64,000 nucleotides of DNA, from assembly GCA_052386675.1 (NCBI GenBank), contig JBQTJX010000025.1, forward strand, positions 1 to 64,000, read 5' to 3'. The notes under the pieces were generated by a model, which saw only the letters and a list, made by a program, of their open reading frames with translations, searched no databases and was not told the DNA's origin. This document shows, piece by piece, positions 7,908 to 16,069 of this stretch. How positions within the stretch are numbered: the first letter of the stretch is position 1; each line of letters starts with the position of its first letter. The stretch comes from RBG-16-66-20 sp052386675 (GTDB lineage: Bacteria > Pseudomonadota > Gammaproteobacteria > Burkholderiales > SG8-39). The position numbers and the translations under genes are program-made.

Positions 7908-8806
7908 TACACCTCTTTCGCGAACGGCGTCTGCAGGTAGTGCTGGACGATCTCCCAGCCGGTCGCCTTCCAGACGCCCGGCTGTGCGCAGATGTATTCG
8001 AGCGCGCGCTCCAGCGCGACGACGCGGTGCGGCTGGCCGGTGACGAAGGGATGCACCGCGATCGCCATCACTCGCCCAGAGGATTCGCTTTCCCGGTAGA
8101 GCACGTCGAACTGCCGGCGCAGCATCTGCTCGAACTCGGGCACCGACACCTTCATGTCGAAGTAGGCCGGCACGTCGTTGCATTGCACGGTGTAGGGTAG
8201 CGAGACCATGCGTGGCGCGCCGGTGTCCATGGTGTAGGGCTGGTCGTCGTTGACCCAGTCCAGCACGTAGCGCACGCCGGCGTCCGACAGGTAGTCGAGC
8301 GTGTTCCATGTCTCGGCAAGGCCGGCGCCGAGCCAGCCCTTCGGACGCGTGCCCGTTTCCTTCTCGATCCGGTCCAGCGTGGCGCAGATCGCGGCGCGCT
8401 CCTGCTCGGGGGGCATTTCGTTCAGGCGCAGGGCGTTGGTCTGGTTGTGTCCGATCAGTTCCCAGCCGGCCTCGACCATGGCGGCGATCACCTCGGGGTG
8501 GCGGTCGCAGACTTCGCTGTTGGTGGCGGCGCTGGCGCGGATGCCGAAGCGCTTGAGCACCTCCATCAGCCGCCAGATGCCGACCCGGTTGCCGTAGTCG
8601 CGCAGCGACCAGTTGCGCACGTTCGGTATGCGGGCATGTTCCCTGGCGACGCGCTCGTTGTTGACCCCGGGCATGACGTCGTCCAGGCCGAAGAACTCCA
8701 CGTTCGGGTTGATGTACAGGGCCAGGCGCGCGCCGCCGGGCCATTCCAGCTTCGGGCGCTTGTGGATCGGCAGGTAGCGGAAGGGACCGTAACGGGAGGG
8801 ATTCAT
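7907..8806 (-). CDS. Polysaccharide deacetylase (NodB-homology) family protein
   Basis: 299 residues starting MNPSRYGPFRYLPIHKRPKL. It has NodB-type features: ALYINPNVEFFGLDD, TNSEVCDRHPEVIAAMVEAG, the His-containing WELIGHNQTNALRL, TRPKGWLGAGLAETWNTLDY, and a C-terminal His in MAIAVHPFVTGQPHR. This variant (PuuE/allantoinase-like) hydrolyses amide or N-acyl groups with a divalent metal; whether the substrate is a sugar or a small amide is open. The ATG overlaps the upstream PEP-mutase-like stop by 4 nt (ATGA). It is the middle gene of a three-gene overlapping operon, which points to small-molecule catabolism more than cell-wall work (inference). Confidence 0.85.
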   Translation of the reverse strand: MNPSRYGPFRYLPIHKRPKLEWPGGARLALYINPNVEFFGLDDVMPGVNNERVAREHARIPNVRNWSLRDYGNRVGIWRLMEVLKRFGIRASAATNSEVCDRHPEVIAAMVEAGWELIGHNQTNALRLNEMPPEQERAAICATLDRIEKETGTRPKGWLGAGLAETWNTLDYLSDAGVRYVLDWVNDDQPYTMDTGAPRMVSLPYTVQCNDVPAYFDMKVSVPEFEQMLRRQFDVLYRESESSGRVMAIAVHPFVTGQPHRVVALERALEYICAQPGVWKATGWEIVQHYLQTPFAKEV

Positions 8807-9765
8807 GGCTTCACATCCTTCACCACGTAGCCCTTGCTGTCGCCGTAGCGCCGCGCCATGTCCTCGGGCAGGGCGAACTGCGCCTCCAGCGCATCCACTT
8901 GGTCGTAGCCCGCGAGCGCGGTGATGTCCTCCATGCTGGCGAGCAGGTCGGGGCGGTCGGCGGACTCGCCGGTCTCCATGCACTGCTTCATCTGCTCCAG
9001 CGCCTTCCTCATGCCCATGATGGCCGCGGCGGTGAGCATGCGCGGGCAGCTGACGCGCGCCACGCCCAGTTCCTCCAGGCGTCGCAGCGCAATGAGCGGC
9101 GTGGTCGGCCGCGAGCGAATGCCGAAGCCCATGTTGATGTTGACCGGGACATCCGGCAGCGCATCCATCACGCGCTTGATGTCGTCCTCATTGCGCACCG
9201 CGTCCGGGTAGACCATGTCGGCGCCGGCGGCGGCGTATTCCCTCAGCCGCTTCACCGCGCCCTCGATGCCCTCGACCGCGATGGCATCGGTGCGCGCGTT
9301 GATGACGAAGTCCGGGTCCTTCTTCGCCTTCACCGCGGCCTCGATCTTCCTGCACATCTCGCGCGTGTCGATCACGTCCTTGCCGCGCATGTGGCCGCAG
9401 CGCTTGGGCCAGACCTGGTCCTCCAGGTTGATGCCCACGACGCCTGCTTCCTCGAAGTACTGCACCGCGTGGTACACGGTGACCGCGTTGCCGTAGCCGG
9501 TGTCGGCGTCGGCCATGAGCGGGATGGACACCGCTCGCGCCAGGTTCCTGCAGGCATCTGCGTTCTCCAGCAGCGACAGGATGCCGATGTCGGGCTGCGC
9601 CAGCAGCGCGTTCGCAAGGCCGGCACCGGTGGTGGCCGCGGTGCGGAAGCCCATCGCCTCGGCGAGGCGCACGCTGTAGCCGTCGTAGACCCCGGGGGAA
9701 ACGAGCGGGCGGGCTTCGCGCAGCAGCTGCCGCATCCGCGCGGCCTTGGTCAGGGTGTTTTGCAT
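8803..9765 (-). CDS. Isocitrate lyase/PEP mutase superfamily enzyme
   Basis: 320 residues, a (beta/alpha)8 barrel. Seen are GVYDGYSVRLAEAMGF, the metal-binding DADTGYGN (86-93), INLEDQVWPKRCGHMRGK (112-129, with the catalytic-loop Cys in the KRCGH signature) and INARTDA. Members cleave or form C-C or P-C bonds next to a carboxylate: isocitrate, methylisocitrate or dimethylmalate lyase, oxaloacetate decarboxylase, carboxy-PEP mutase. The exact reaction is not resolved. It is the first gene of the operon with the deacetylase and the TonB-like protein, and divergent from the 2OG oxygenase. A short helix-rich C-terminal extension is normal for the lyase branch. Confidence 0.88.
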   Translation of the reverse strand: MQNTLTKAARMRQLLREARPLVSPGVYDGYSVRLAEAMGFRTAATTGAGLANALLAQPDIGILSLLENADACRNLARAVSIPLMADADTGYGNAVTVYHAVQYFEEAGVVGINLEDQVWPKRCGHMRGKDVIDTREMCRKIEAAVKAKKDPDFVINARTDAIAVEGIEGAVKRLREYAAAGADMVYPDAVRNEDDIKRVMDALPDVPVNINMGFGIRSRPTTPLIALRRLEELGVARVSCPRMLTAAAIMGMRKALEQMKQCMETGESADRPDLLASMEDITALAGYDQVDALEAQFALPEDMARRYGDSKGYVVKDVKP

Positions 9766-9794
9766 GTCGGGATCCTTGGTGCGAATCGCGATGT

Positions 9795-9800
9795 TAGGCT
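9795..9800 (+). promoter_or_regulatory. -10-like box TAGGCT abutting the oxygenase start
   Basis: TAGGCT ends 9 nt before the ATG at 9810, and no Shine-Dalgarno lies between. One of a recurring set in this window that suggests leaderless transcripts (inference). Confidence 0.35.
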
Positions 9801-9809
9801 ACTCGGGCA

Positions 9810-10802
9810 ATGACAGCCATGACAGCGCCGGTGACGAGGGATTTCACGTCCATCCCGTTGATCGATGTCGGCCCGCTGTACCGCAAGGACGAGGCCGCGG
9901 CGCGCAAGGTGGCCGCGGAAATCCGGCGCGCTTCAATCGAGGCCGGATTCTTCTATGTCACCGGGCACGACGTCTCGCGTGAGCGCATGCAGGGGATCCT
10001 TGACGCCGCGCGCCGGTTCTTCACCTTTCCCGAGGAGAAGCGCAAGGCGATCAAGGTCAACGCCGCCCACCGGGGTTACGTGCCCTACGCCGAATCCACC
10101 CTCGACCGCGCCTACGCCGTGGACCTCAAGCACAGCTTCAATTTCGCCTGGCCGTTCAAGGCCGATGACCCGGAGATCCTCGCCGGCAGGCCGCTGTGCG
10201 GCTCCAACCAGTGGCCCGAGGGCGAGGACGCCTGGCGCCGCGAAGTCGAGGCCTACTACATGGACACCTTCGAACTCGGCCAGCGGGTGCTGGAGGGGTT
10301 CGCGATCGCGCTCGAGCTGCCGCGCAGTTTCTTCCGCCAGCGCTACCGGCGCCCGCTGGTGCGCACACGGCTGCTGTACTACCCGACGCAGGCGCCGGAT
10401 CCCGAGGGCAAGCAGTTCGGCTGCGCCCCGCACACCGACTGGGGCGCGATCACACTGCTGTGGCAGGACGACGTAGGAGGCCTGCAGGTGCGCAACCGTT
10501 CCGGCCAATGGATCGACGCGCCCTGCATCGAGGGCGCCTTCGTGGTGAACATCGGCGACATGCTGGCGCGCTGGTCGAACGAGTTGTTCGTGTCCACGCC
10601 GCACCGGGTGATCAACACCTCCGGCCGGGAGCGCTACTCGGTGCCGACCTTCTACGACCCGGATTTCGACACCGTGGTCGAATGCCTGCCGAACTGCTCG
10701 GGCCCGGCGAATCCGCCGAAGCATCCGCCCTGCGTGGCGGGCGAGTACATCGCGGCGAAGTACGACAACGCCTACACCTACCGCAGGCAGGCGAAGGCCT
10801 AG
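9810..10802 (+). CDS. 2-oxoglutarate/Fe(II)-dependent dioxygenase (isopenicillin-N-synthase-like)
   Basis: 330 residues. The N-terminal DIOX_N region (IPLIDVGPLYRKDEAAARKV, then RRASIEAGFFYVTGHDV) is followed by the jelly-roll core. The iron facial triad is H208-x-D210 (APHTDWGAITLLWQDD) and H265 (STPHRVIN), and the 2OG-binding R-x-S is R275-Y-S277. IGDMLARWSNELFVSTPHRV is a hallmark of the family. These enzymes hydroxylate or desaturate small molecules; the substrate is not predictable. It is divergent from the PEP-mutase-like operon, with 44 bp between starts. No Shine-Dalgarno is seen, and a -10-like box sits 9 nt upstream. Confidence 0.9.
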   Translation: MTAMTAPVTRDFTSIPLIDVGPLYRKDEAAARKVAAEIRRASIEAGFFYVTGHDVSRERMQGILDAARRFFTFPEEKRKAIKVNAAHRGYVPYAESTLDRAYAVDLKHSFNFAWPFKADDPEILAGRPLCGSNQWPEGEDAWRREVEAYYMDTFELGQRVLEGFAIALELPRSFFRQRYRRPLVRTRLLYYPTQAPDPEGKQFGCAPHTDWGAITLLWQDDVGGLQVRNRSGQWIDAPCIEGAFVVNIGDMLARWSNELFVSTPHRVINTSGRERYSVPTFYDPDFDTVVECLPNCSGPANPPKHPPCVAGEYIAAKYDNAYTYRRQAKA

Positions 10803-10819
10803 GCGCCGCGCCGCGGCGC
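10803..10819. terminator. GC-rich palindrome between convergent genes
   Basis: Arms GCGCCGCG and CGCGGCGC flank a single C between the oxygenase stop and the opposing PrpD stop. It may act as a bidirectional terminator hairpin, but no T-run follows on either strand. Confidence 0.35.
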
Positions 10820-12192
10820 TAAGCGTAGAACGGCGCGAGCGCCGAGAGGTCCTTCAGCGCCGGAAGATCCCGAAGCTGTCCGAGCAGCGCCTGCGCGCGT
10901 GCCGGCCCGATGGCGCGCGCGGCGTTGTCGAGGAACTTGCGCTCGTACTCGGCCGCCGGCATCGGGTTCTCTGGCGTGCCGGCGACCTTGGGTTGCGCGT
11001 GCTCCAGCACGCGGCCGCCGGCCAGGCGAACGCGCAGCTTCGCCGGATAGTCCCCGGGGAATGCCATGCCCGCATCGGACTCGAAAGCCACCGTTGCCAT
11101 CAGCGCCCGCGTCGCCGGATCGTTCGCCCGCGCGTCGGTCCAGGAGTCGATGCCGAGCGCGCCGTCGGCCAGCGCCGCCGCCATGTTGAACGGCATGCTC
11201 CAGCGCGCCGACCAGCCGTTCGCGGGCCGGTAGCGCAGGTCGGCCGGCTCGAACATCACCGCCGCCGCAAGCGGATGCACCACGCACTCGATGCGCTCGA
11301 TCGCCTCCACCGAGAAGCCCGGCATGCGTGAGATTGCGATGGCGCAGTCCACGTAGCCCTGCGCGATGTGGTCGCAGGGGTAGCGCTTCGGGTAGAGCCG
11401 CAGCAGTTCCCAGTCCTGCATAAGGCCCTGAGTGAGGCGCGACAGGTCGTAGTTGCCTTCGCCCGCATAGGCCATGAAGTAGCCATTGCGGCCCTCGAGG
11501 ATCGTGCGCGGGCCGCGGAACCCCGCCGCGGCGGCGCGCACGGCGAGGAGCGCGGACTGCGCCGCCTGGCCGACCTGGATGCGCTTGGACCAGGGCTCCG
11601 GGTCGCCGAGGAACTCCGTGGTGCCGCTGGCGAAGCTGCCGCAGATGCCCAGTGCATGCGCCATGCGCGCCGCGTCCAGTCCCGCGAGGCGTCCGGCGGC
11701 GAGCGCGCCGGAGAACACGCCGGCGGTGCAGGTGGAGTGGAATCCACGCCCCAGCAGCCCGGGTGCCGCGCGCGTCATGCGGCAGCCGGCCTCGAGGCCG
11801 GCGGCGGCGGCGACGATGAAACTCCGCCCGTCGGCGCGCTGCAACTCGGCTTGCGCGAGCGCAGGCGGCAGCGTTCCGGCGCTGCCGTGCCAGCGCCCTT
11901 CGGAGTAGGTGTCGTCGAACTCGTTGCCGTGCGCAAGGCCGCCGTTGTAGAGCGCTGCCAACGGCGCGGGCAGCCTGCCGCCGCCGCCGATCAGTGTCGC
12001 CTCCGGTGCGCCGCCGCTCGCGCCCGCGACCCCGCGCAGGATGCGCGCGAAGTCCATCGGCGCGCCCAGCAGGCAGACGCCGACCAGGTCCAGCGTGTGC
12101 AGCCGGACGCGCTCCACGACGGAATCGGGAAGATCCTCGAAGCGCAATCCGGCCGCGAAGCGAGCCAAGTGTTCCGACAGTGTCTCCACCAT
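10819..12192 (-). CDS. MmgE/PrpD family protein (copy 1)
   Basis: 457 residues from MVETLSEHLARFAAGLRFED. MmgE/PrpD traits are the N-terminal helical domain with LHTLDLVGVCLLG, AALYNGGLAHGNEFDDTYSE (the HG-x-x-x-DD motif), LGICGSFASGTTEFLGD and AKRYPCDHIAQGYVD. The family includes 2-methylcitrate dehydratase and aconitate-related dehydratases and isomerases; most paralogues have unknown substrates. The start was set at MVETL because upstream codons run into the divergent control region. It is divergent from a second, unlike MmgE/PrpD gene, with a 123-bp gap holding a promoter with an inverted repeat. Confidence 0.87.
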   Translation of the reverse strand: MVETLSEHLARFAAGLRFEDLPDSVVERVRLHTLDLVGVCLLGAPMDFARILRGVAGASGGAPEATLIGGGGRLPAPLAALYNGGLAHGNEFDDTYSEGRWHGSAGTLPPALAQAELQRADGRSFIVAAAAGLEAGCRMTRAAPGLLGRGFHSTCTAGVFSGALAAGRLAGLDAARMAHALGICGSFASGTTEFLGDPEPWSKRIQVGQAAQSALLAVRAAAAGFRGPRTILEGRNGYFMAYAGEGNYDLSRLTQGLMQDWELLRLYPKRYPCDHIAQGYVDCAIAISRMPGFSVEAIERIECVVHPLAAAVMFEPADLRYRPANGWSARWSMPFNMAAALADGALGIDSWTDARANDPATRALMATVAFESDAGMAFPGDYPAKLRVRLAGGRVLEHAQPKVAGTPENPMPAAEYERKFLDNAARAIGPARAQALLGQLRDLPALKDLSALAPFYA

Positions 12193-12256
12193 ATCGATAT
12201 CAACTATCCACTGGATGGCGTCAATCGTGCAATCCGCTGCGCGAAACGTCTGCGCC

Positions 12257-12285
12257 TTGACGGTCCGTGGTGGCGGACCTATCGT
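12257..12285 (+). promoter_or_regulatory. Sigma70-like promoter with an inverted repeat in its spacer
   Basis: The -35 TTGACG (12257-12262), 17-nt spacer and -10 TATCGT (12280-12285) face the MmgE/PrpD-Bug-FAD operon starting at 12316. The inverted repeat GGTCCG-N6-CGGACC (12262-12279) fills the spacer, where a bound repressor would block RNA polymerase. Sequence match only; the regulator is unknown. Confidence 0.55.
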
Positions 12286-12315
12286 CAATCGGTCCCGTCA
12301 GGCGAGGAGCGCAGG

Positions 12316-13719
12316 GTGAGCGAGAGAGACCAGGTCGCGGACGGCATCCGCCGGTTGTGCGATTGGGCTGCGGCCACCACGCCGGCGTCCATTCCGCATG
12401 ACATCCTGGCGCGCGGTGCGCGCGTGCTGGCGGACGACCTCTCCGCGATCATCGGGGCGCGCGACGAGCCGGAGGTCGCGGCTGTCCACAAGCGCGTGCT
12501 GTCGCGCGCAAGCGCTCCGCAGCTTGCCGAGGCCACGGTGTTCCGCGGCGGTCGTCGCCGGACGGACCGCGTGTCCGCCGCCGTCGCGAACGCGGTGGCC
12601 GCCGACTGGCTGGAGCTGGACGAGGGGTACCGCAACGTGCCCTGCCATGCCGGCCTGTACGTGGTGCCGGCGCTCATGGCCGAAGCCGAGGCCACCAACC
12701 TGCCCCTGGAGCAGATGCTGCGCGCGCTCGTGCTGGGCTATGAGATCGTCACCCGGGTGGCACGATCGTGGACAACGCGCGCGCTCGTCATGCAGTCGCA
12801 TGGCCGGTATTCGGCGATCGGCGCGGCTGCGGCCGTGGCGCTCGCGCGCGGCGCGGACGCGAAGCTGCTCACGGCGGCGATCGGCACCGCAGCCACGCTG
12901 ATCGGCCCGTCTCCGCGCAACCACCTCGCCGAGGGAATCCTGTCGCGCAACGTCTGGCCAGCGGCGGGTGCCTGGTCGGGTTCGATGGCGGTCGAATGGG
13001 CCGAGTGCGGCATCGCGGGCGCGCCCGGCGCGTTCCATGACACCTATTCCACGGTGCTGGGCGGGCAGGCGCACCCGGAGCGCCTCACCGAGGGCCTCGG
13101 CAAGCGCTTCGCGATCGAGGACGGCTACACCAAGATCTACGCCTGCTGCCAGCACCTGCACTCGGCGGTGGAGGCCACGGTGGCGATGCGCGCGGACCTG
13201 CTCGCAAAGGCGACGCTGGAGGATGTCACCGCGATCCACGTCGAGACCTACCCGCTGGCCGCGGTGCTCATGAACGAGCGGCCGGAGACCACGCTGGGCG
13301 CCAAATTTTCCATGTCCCACGCGGTGGCTGCCGCGCTCGTGACCGGCACCGGAGGCGCGGAAGCCTTCACGGCGGCAACCCTGACGGAACCCGCGATCGG
13401 CCGCCTGCGAGGGCGGGTGAAGGTCTCTCTGCGCGCGGTCGAGCTGCCGCCGCCGAACGACCGCCCGGCGCGCGTGACTCTGGAGTTGCGCGATGGCGCG
13501 ACGGTGTCCTCCGAATGCCTGTCTGCCGCGGGCGGGCCCGACCGCCCGCTGCCGATCGAGGTCGTGTTCGACAAGGCGAGCTCGCTCGCCGCACCCGTGT
13601 ACCCGAAAATTCGTCCGGTGCTCGAGTCCCTGGCGGGCCTGTCGCCCGCGCGCAGGGGCGCCGGCTGGGCGGATATTGTCAGCGAGTTCTGCGGTCAACC
13701 CGAGGAGATCCCGACATGA
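12316..13719 (+). CDS. MmgE/PrpD family protein (copy 2)
   Basis: 467 residues. The GTG start at 12316 sits behind GGCGAGGAGCGCAG, a good Shine-Dalgarno, and yields VSERDQVADGIRRLCDWAAA. Family features include ARVLADDLSAIIGA, AVANAVAADWLELDEGYRNV, SHGRYSAIGAAAAVALARG, IEDGYTKIYACCQHLHSAVE and a C-terminal subdomain with GRVKVSLRAVELPPP. It differs clearly from copy 1, so this is not a recent duplication. It is first of a tightly coupled operon (ATGA overlap with the Bug gene, then TAGTG with the FAD gene). A dehydratase or isomerase role on a polycarboxylate delivered by the receptor is plausible (inference). Confidence 0.85.
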   Translation: MSERDQVADGIRRLCDWAAATTPASIPHDILARGARVLADDLSAIIGARDEPEVAAVHKRVLSRASAPQLAEATVFRGGRRRTDRVSAAVANAVAADWLELDEGYRNVPCHAGLYVVPALMAEAEATNLPLEQMLRALVLGYEIVTRVARSWTTRALVMQSHGRYSAIGAAAAVALARGADAKLLTAAIGTAATLIGPSPRNHLAEGILSRNVWPAAGAWSGSMAVEWAECGIAGAPGAFHDTYSTVLGGQAHPERLTEGLGKRFAIEDGYTKIYACCQHLHSAVEATVAMRADLLAKATLEDVTAIHVETYPLAAVLMNERPETTLGAKFSMSHAVAAALVTGTGGAEAFTAATLTEPAIGRLRGRVKVSLRAVELPPPNDRPARVTLELRDGATVSSECLSAAGGPDRPLPIEVVFDKASSLAAPVYPKIRPVLESLAGLSPARRGAGWADIVSEFCGQPEEIPT

Positions 13720-14684
13720 AGAAGACACTGCTTGCTTCGATACTGGCCGGCGTTCTCGCTGCGCCCGCCCTGGCGGTCGCGCAAGCGTATCCGTCCAAGC
13801 CGGTCCGGCTGATCGTCACCTTCGCCGCGGGCGGCGGCGCGGATTTCGTGGCGCGCGCCATGGCGCCGAAGATGGGAGAGGCGCTGGGGCAGGCGATCGT
13901 GGTGGACAACCGGCCCGGGGCGAACGGCGCGGTCGGCGCCGATGCGGTCGCCAAGGCCGCGCCCGATGGCTACACGCTGCTGCTTGGCGCGGCGGGCACC
14001 ATGGTGATCGCGCCGCACCTGGGCGCGCAGATGCCCTTCGATACCTTCCGGGACCTGATGCCGGTGACGCTCGCGGCCTCCAGCCCGTTCATCGTCACGC
14101 TGAATCCCGGCGTGCAGGCCTCGTCGATCCGCGAGCTGGTCGCGCTGGCGAAGGCGAACCCCGGCAAGATCAACTACGGATCCTCCGGCACCGGGGGCGC
14201 GCCCAATCTCGCCGGCGAGCTGTTCAAGAGCATGACCGGGGTGAACATGGTGCACGTGCCTTACAAGGGCCTTGGACCGGCCATCACCGACCTGCTGGGC
14301 GGGCAGATCCAGGTCGTGTTCGCCGACGTCGGGCTCGTCCAGGGCCATATCGCGGCGGGCAAGTTGAAGGGCCTCGCGGTCACCGGCGCGGCGCGCAGTT
14401 CGTCGGTGTCCGGCATGCCGACCGTGGCGGAATCGGGCGTGCCGGGCTACGCGTCGGGCACCTGGTATGGCGTGCTCGCGCCCGCGGGCACGGCGGGCGA
14501 CATCGTGGCCAGGGTGAACGGGGCGGTGCGCCAGGCGCTCGATCACGCGGACGTGAAGGCCGCGTTCGCGAAGCAGGGCATCGACGCGGCGGGCAGCACG
14601 CCCGGGGAGTTCGCGGCGTACATGCGCACCGAGAGCGACAAGTGGGGCAAGTTGATCCGCGAAGCCGGCATCAAGGCGCAGTAG
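13716..14684 (+). CDS. Bug/TctC-type receptor in the PrpD-FAD operon
   Basis: 322 residues from MKKTLLASILAGVLAAPALA (signal peptide). Bug motifs: AYPSKPVRLIVTFAAGGGAD, VDNRPGANGAVGADAVAKAA, PDGYTLLLGAAGT and PGKINYGSSGTGGAPNLAGE. It is a periplasmic binding protein for an organic acid. Its ATG overlaps the MmgE/PrpD stop by 4 nt behind a GAGGAG Shine-Dalgarno, and its TAG overlaps the GTG of the FAD gene by one base. No TctAB permease is encoded here, so it must share one elsewhere or act as a sensor. The coupling suggests its ligand feeds the enzymes on both sides. Confidence 0.92.
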   Translation: MKKTLLASILAGVLAAPALAVAQAYPSKPVRLIVTFAAGGGADFVARAMAPKMGEALGQAIVVDNRPGANGAVGADAVAKAAPDGYTLLLGAAGTMVIAPHLGAQMPFDTFRDLMPVTLAASSPFIVTLNPGVQASSIRELVALAKANPGKINYGSSGTGGAPNLAGELFKSMTGVNMVHVPYKGLGPAITDLLGGQIQVVFADVGLVQGHIAAGKLKGLAVTGAARSSSVSGMPTVAESGVPGYASGTWYGVLAPAGTAGDIVARVNGAVRQALDHADVKAAFAKQGIDAAGSTPGEFAAYMRTESDKWGKLIREAGIKAQ

Positions 14685-16069
14685 TGCCGGACCGGGACCC
14701 GGGTTGGGACCTGCGGACCGATTTCCTCGTCATCGGAGCCGGCGCCTGCGGCCTGATGGCCGCGTTCGCGGCCGCGCGCCGCGGCGTCGAGGTGGTGCTG
14801 CTGGAGAAGAACCGGCGCGGCGGCTGCAACACGGAGCTCGCGAGCGGCTCGGTTCCGGCCGCGGGCACGCGCTTCCAGAAGGCGGCGGGCATCGAGGGCA
14901 CGCCCGAGGTGATGGCCGAGGACATCCTGAGAAAGAACGGCGGCCGCGCGGACCGCGCGATCGTGCTGGAGCTGTGCCGGCGTTCGCGCGACATCATCGA
15001 CGTCCTGGTGGACGAGGTCGGGTTGCCGATGGAACTGAACACCGACGCGGGCCGCGCCGGGTTCTCGTTCCTGCGCCTGCACAATCCGCCGGGACGCACC
15101 GGGGGACCTCTGATCCAGGCGCTGCATGACGCCCTCGCGCGCCAGGCTGGCGCGACTTTCGCGGACCAGACCCCGGGCGCGGGCCTGGTGACGGATGGAT
15201 CCGGTGCCGTGGTCGGCGCCCTGGCGGGAGAGGACGGCGCGCAGCGGATCGGCGCGAAGAAGGTATTGCTCGCCTGCGACGGGTTCGGCGCCAACCGCGA
15301 GATGCTGGCGCAATGGGTGCCGGAAGCCGCCGGAATGGAGTACATCGGCACCAGCAACAACAAGGGCGAGGGCATTCGCTGGGGCATGGCCCTTGGCGCG
15401 GCGACCGACCACATGGCCGCCTACCAGGGACACGGCTACATCTGCGCGGGCTACGGCACGCGCCTCGTACCCGAGATTCCCCAGCTTGGGGGCATCTTCG
15501 TGAACCTGCAGGGCGAGCGCTTCACGCGCGACGACCAGGGCTACTCCGAGTTCGCGCGCGAGGTCATGGGGCAGGCGGACCGGGTTGCCGTGGGCGTTTT
15601 CGACCAGCGCATCCACGACACCGTCGCCCACACCAACCACTTCAAGGACACCATTTCCTCGGGGGCGCTGCGCCGGGCCGACACTGTCGAGGCGCTCGCG
15701 GAGGCCTTCCGCATCGACGCCGGGCGCCTGCGCGCGACGATGGAGGACTACAACGCGGGCGTGCTCTCAGGCCGGGACCGGTTTGGCCGCAAGGCCCTGG
15801 TCAAGCCGCTCGTGGCGCCGTTCTACGGCGCGAAAGTCCTCGGCGCGATCGCGCACACGCAGGGCGGTTTGCGCGTGGACGTGCATGCGCGCGTGCTGCG
15901 GTCCGACGGCACGGCCATCCCGAACCTTTATGCGGGCGGAGGCACGGCGGCGGGCATTTCCGGCGACGGCTGCGACGGCTACATGTCGGGCAACGGCCTG
16001 CTTTCCGCGCTCGGGCTCGGCCTGATCGCGGGCGAGCACGCCGCAGCGGAGATCCGCGCCGCAGGCTAG
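14684..16069 (+). CDS. FAD-dependent oxidoreductase, fumarate reductase/KstD-like flavoprotein
   Basis: 461 residues, GTG start overlapping the previous stop (TAGTG). The N-terminal Rossmann motif is DFLVIGAGACGLMAAFAAAR with EKN at the end of beta-2, followed by NTELASGSVPAAGTRFQKAA, LACDGFGANREM and the C-terminal FAD motif NLYAGGGTAAGISGDGCDGY. This FAD_binding_2 family includes soluble fumarate and urocanate reductases and 3-ketosteroid dehydrogenases; they add or remove a C=C next to a carbonyl. Without a signal peptide it is cytoplasmic. In this operon it may reduce an unsaturated acid made by the PrpD-like enzyme (inference). The stop shares CTAG with the convergent amidohydrolase. Confidence 0.87.
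   Translation: MPDRDPGWDLRTDFLVIGAGACGLMAAFAAARRGVEVVLLEKNRRGGCNTELASGSVPAAGTRFQKAAGIEGTPEVMAEDILRKNGGRADRAIVLELCRRSRDIIDVLVDEVGLPMELNTDAGRAGFSFLRLHNPPGRTGGPLIQALHDALARQAGATFADQTPGAGLVTDGSGAVVGALAGEDGAQRIGAKKVLLACDGFGANREMLAQWVPEAAGMEYIGTSNNKGEGIRWGMALGAATDHMAAYQGHGYICAGYGTRLVPEIPQLGGIFVNLQGERFTRDDQGYSEFAREVMGQADRVAVGVFDQRIHDTVAHTNHFKDTISSGALRRADTVEALAEAFRIDAGRLRATMEDYNAGVLSGRDRFGRKALVKPLVAPFYGAKVLGAIAHTQGGLRVDVHARVLRSDGTAIPNLYAGGGTAAGISGDGCDGYMSGNGLLSALGLGLIAGEHAAAEIRAAG

Noticed and set aside
7908..8744. N-terminal extension of the TonB-like protein across the deacetylase gene
   Set aside because: This is an out-of-frame shadow of the deacetylase; the TAGTG overlap at 7907 marks the real start.
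11368..12315. Long in-frame extension upstream of the second MmgE/PrpD gene
   Set aside because: It runs antisense through the divergent MmgE/PrpD gene. The GTG at 12316 has a Shine-Dalgarno and a promoter 31 bp upstream, and homologous sequence starts there.
13493..14683. Extension of the flavoprotein frame through the Bug receptor
   Set aside because: It is low-complexity Arg/Gly/Ala-rich shadow; the FAD-binding motif begins 14 codons after the GTG at 14684.
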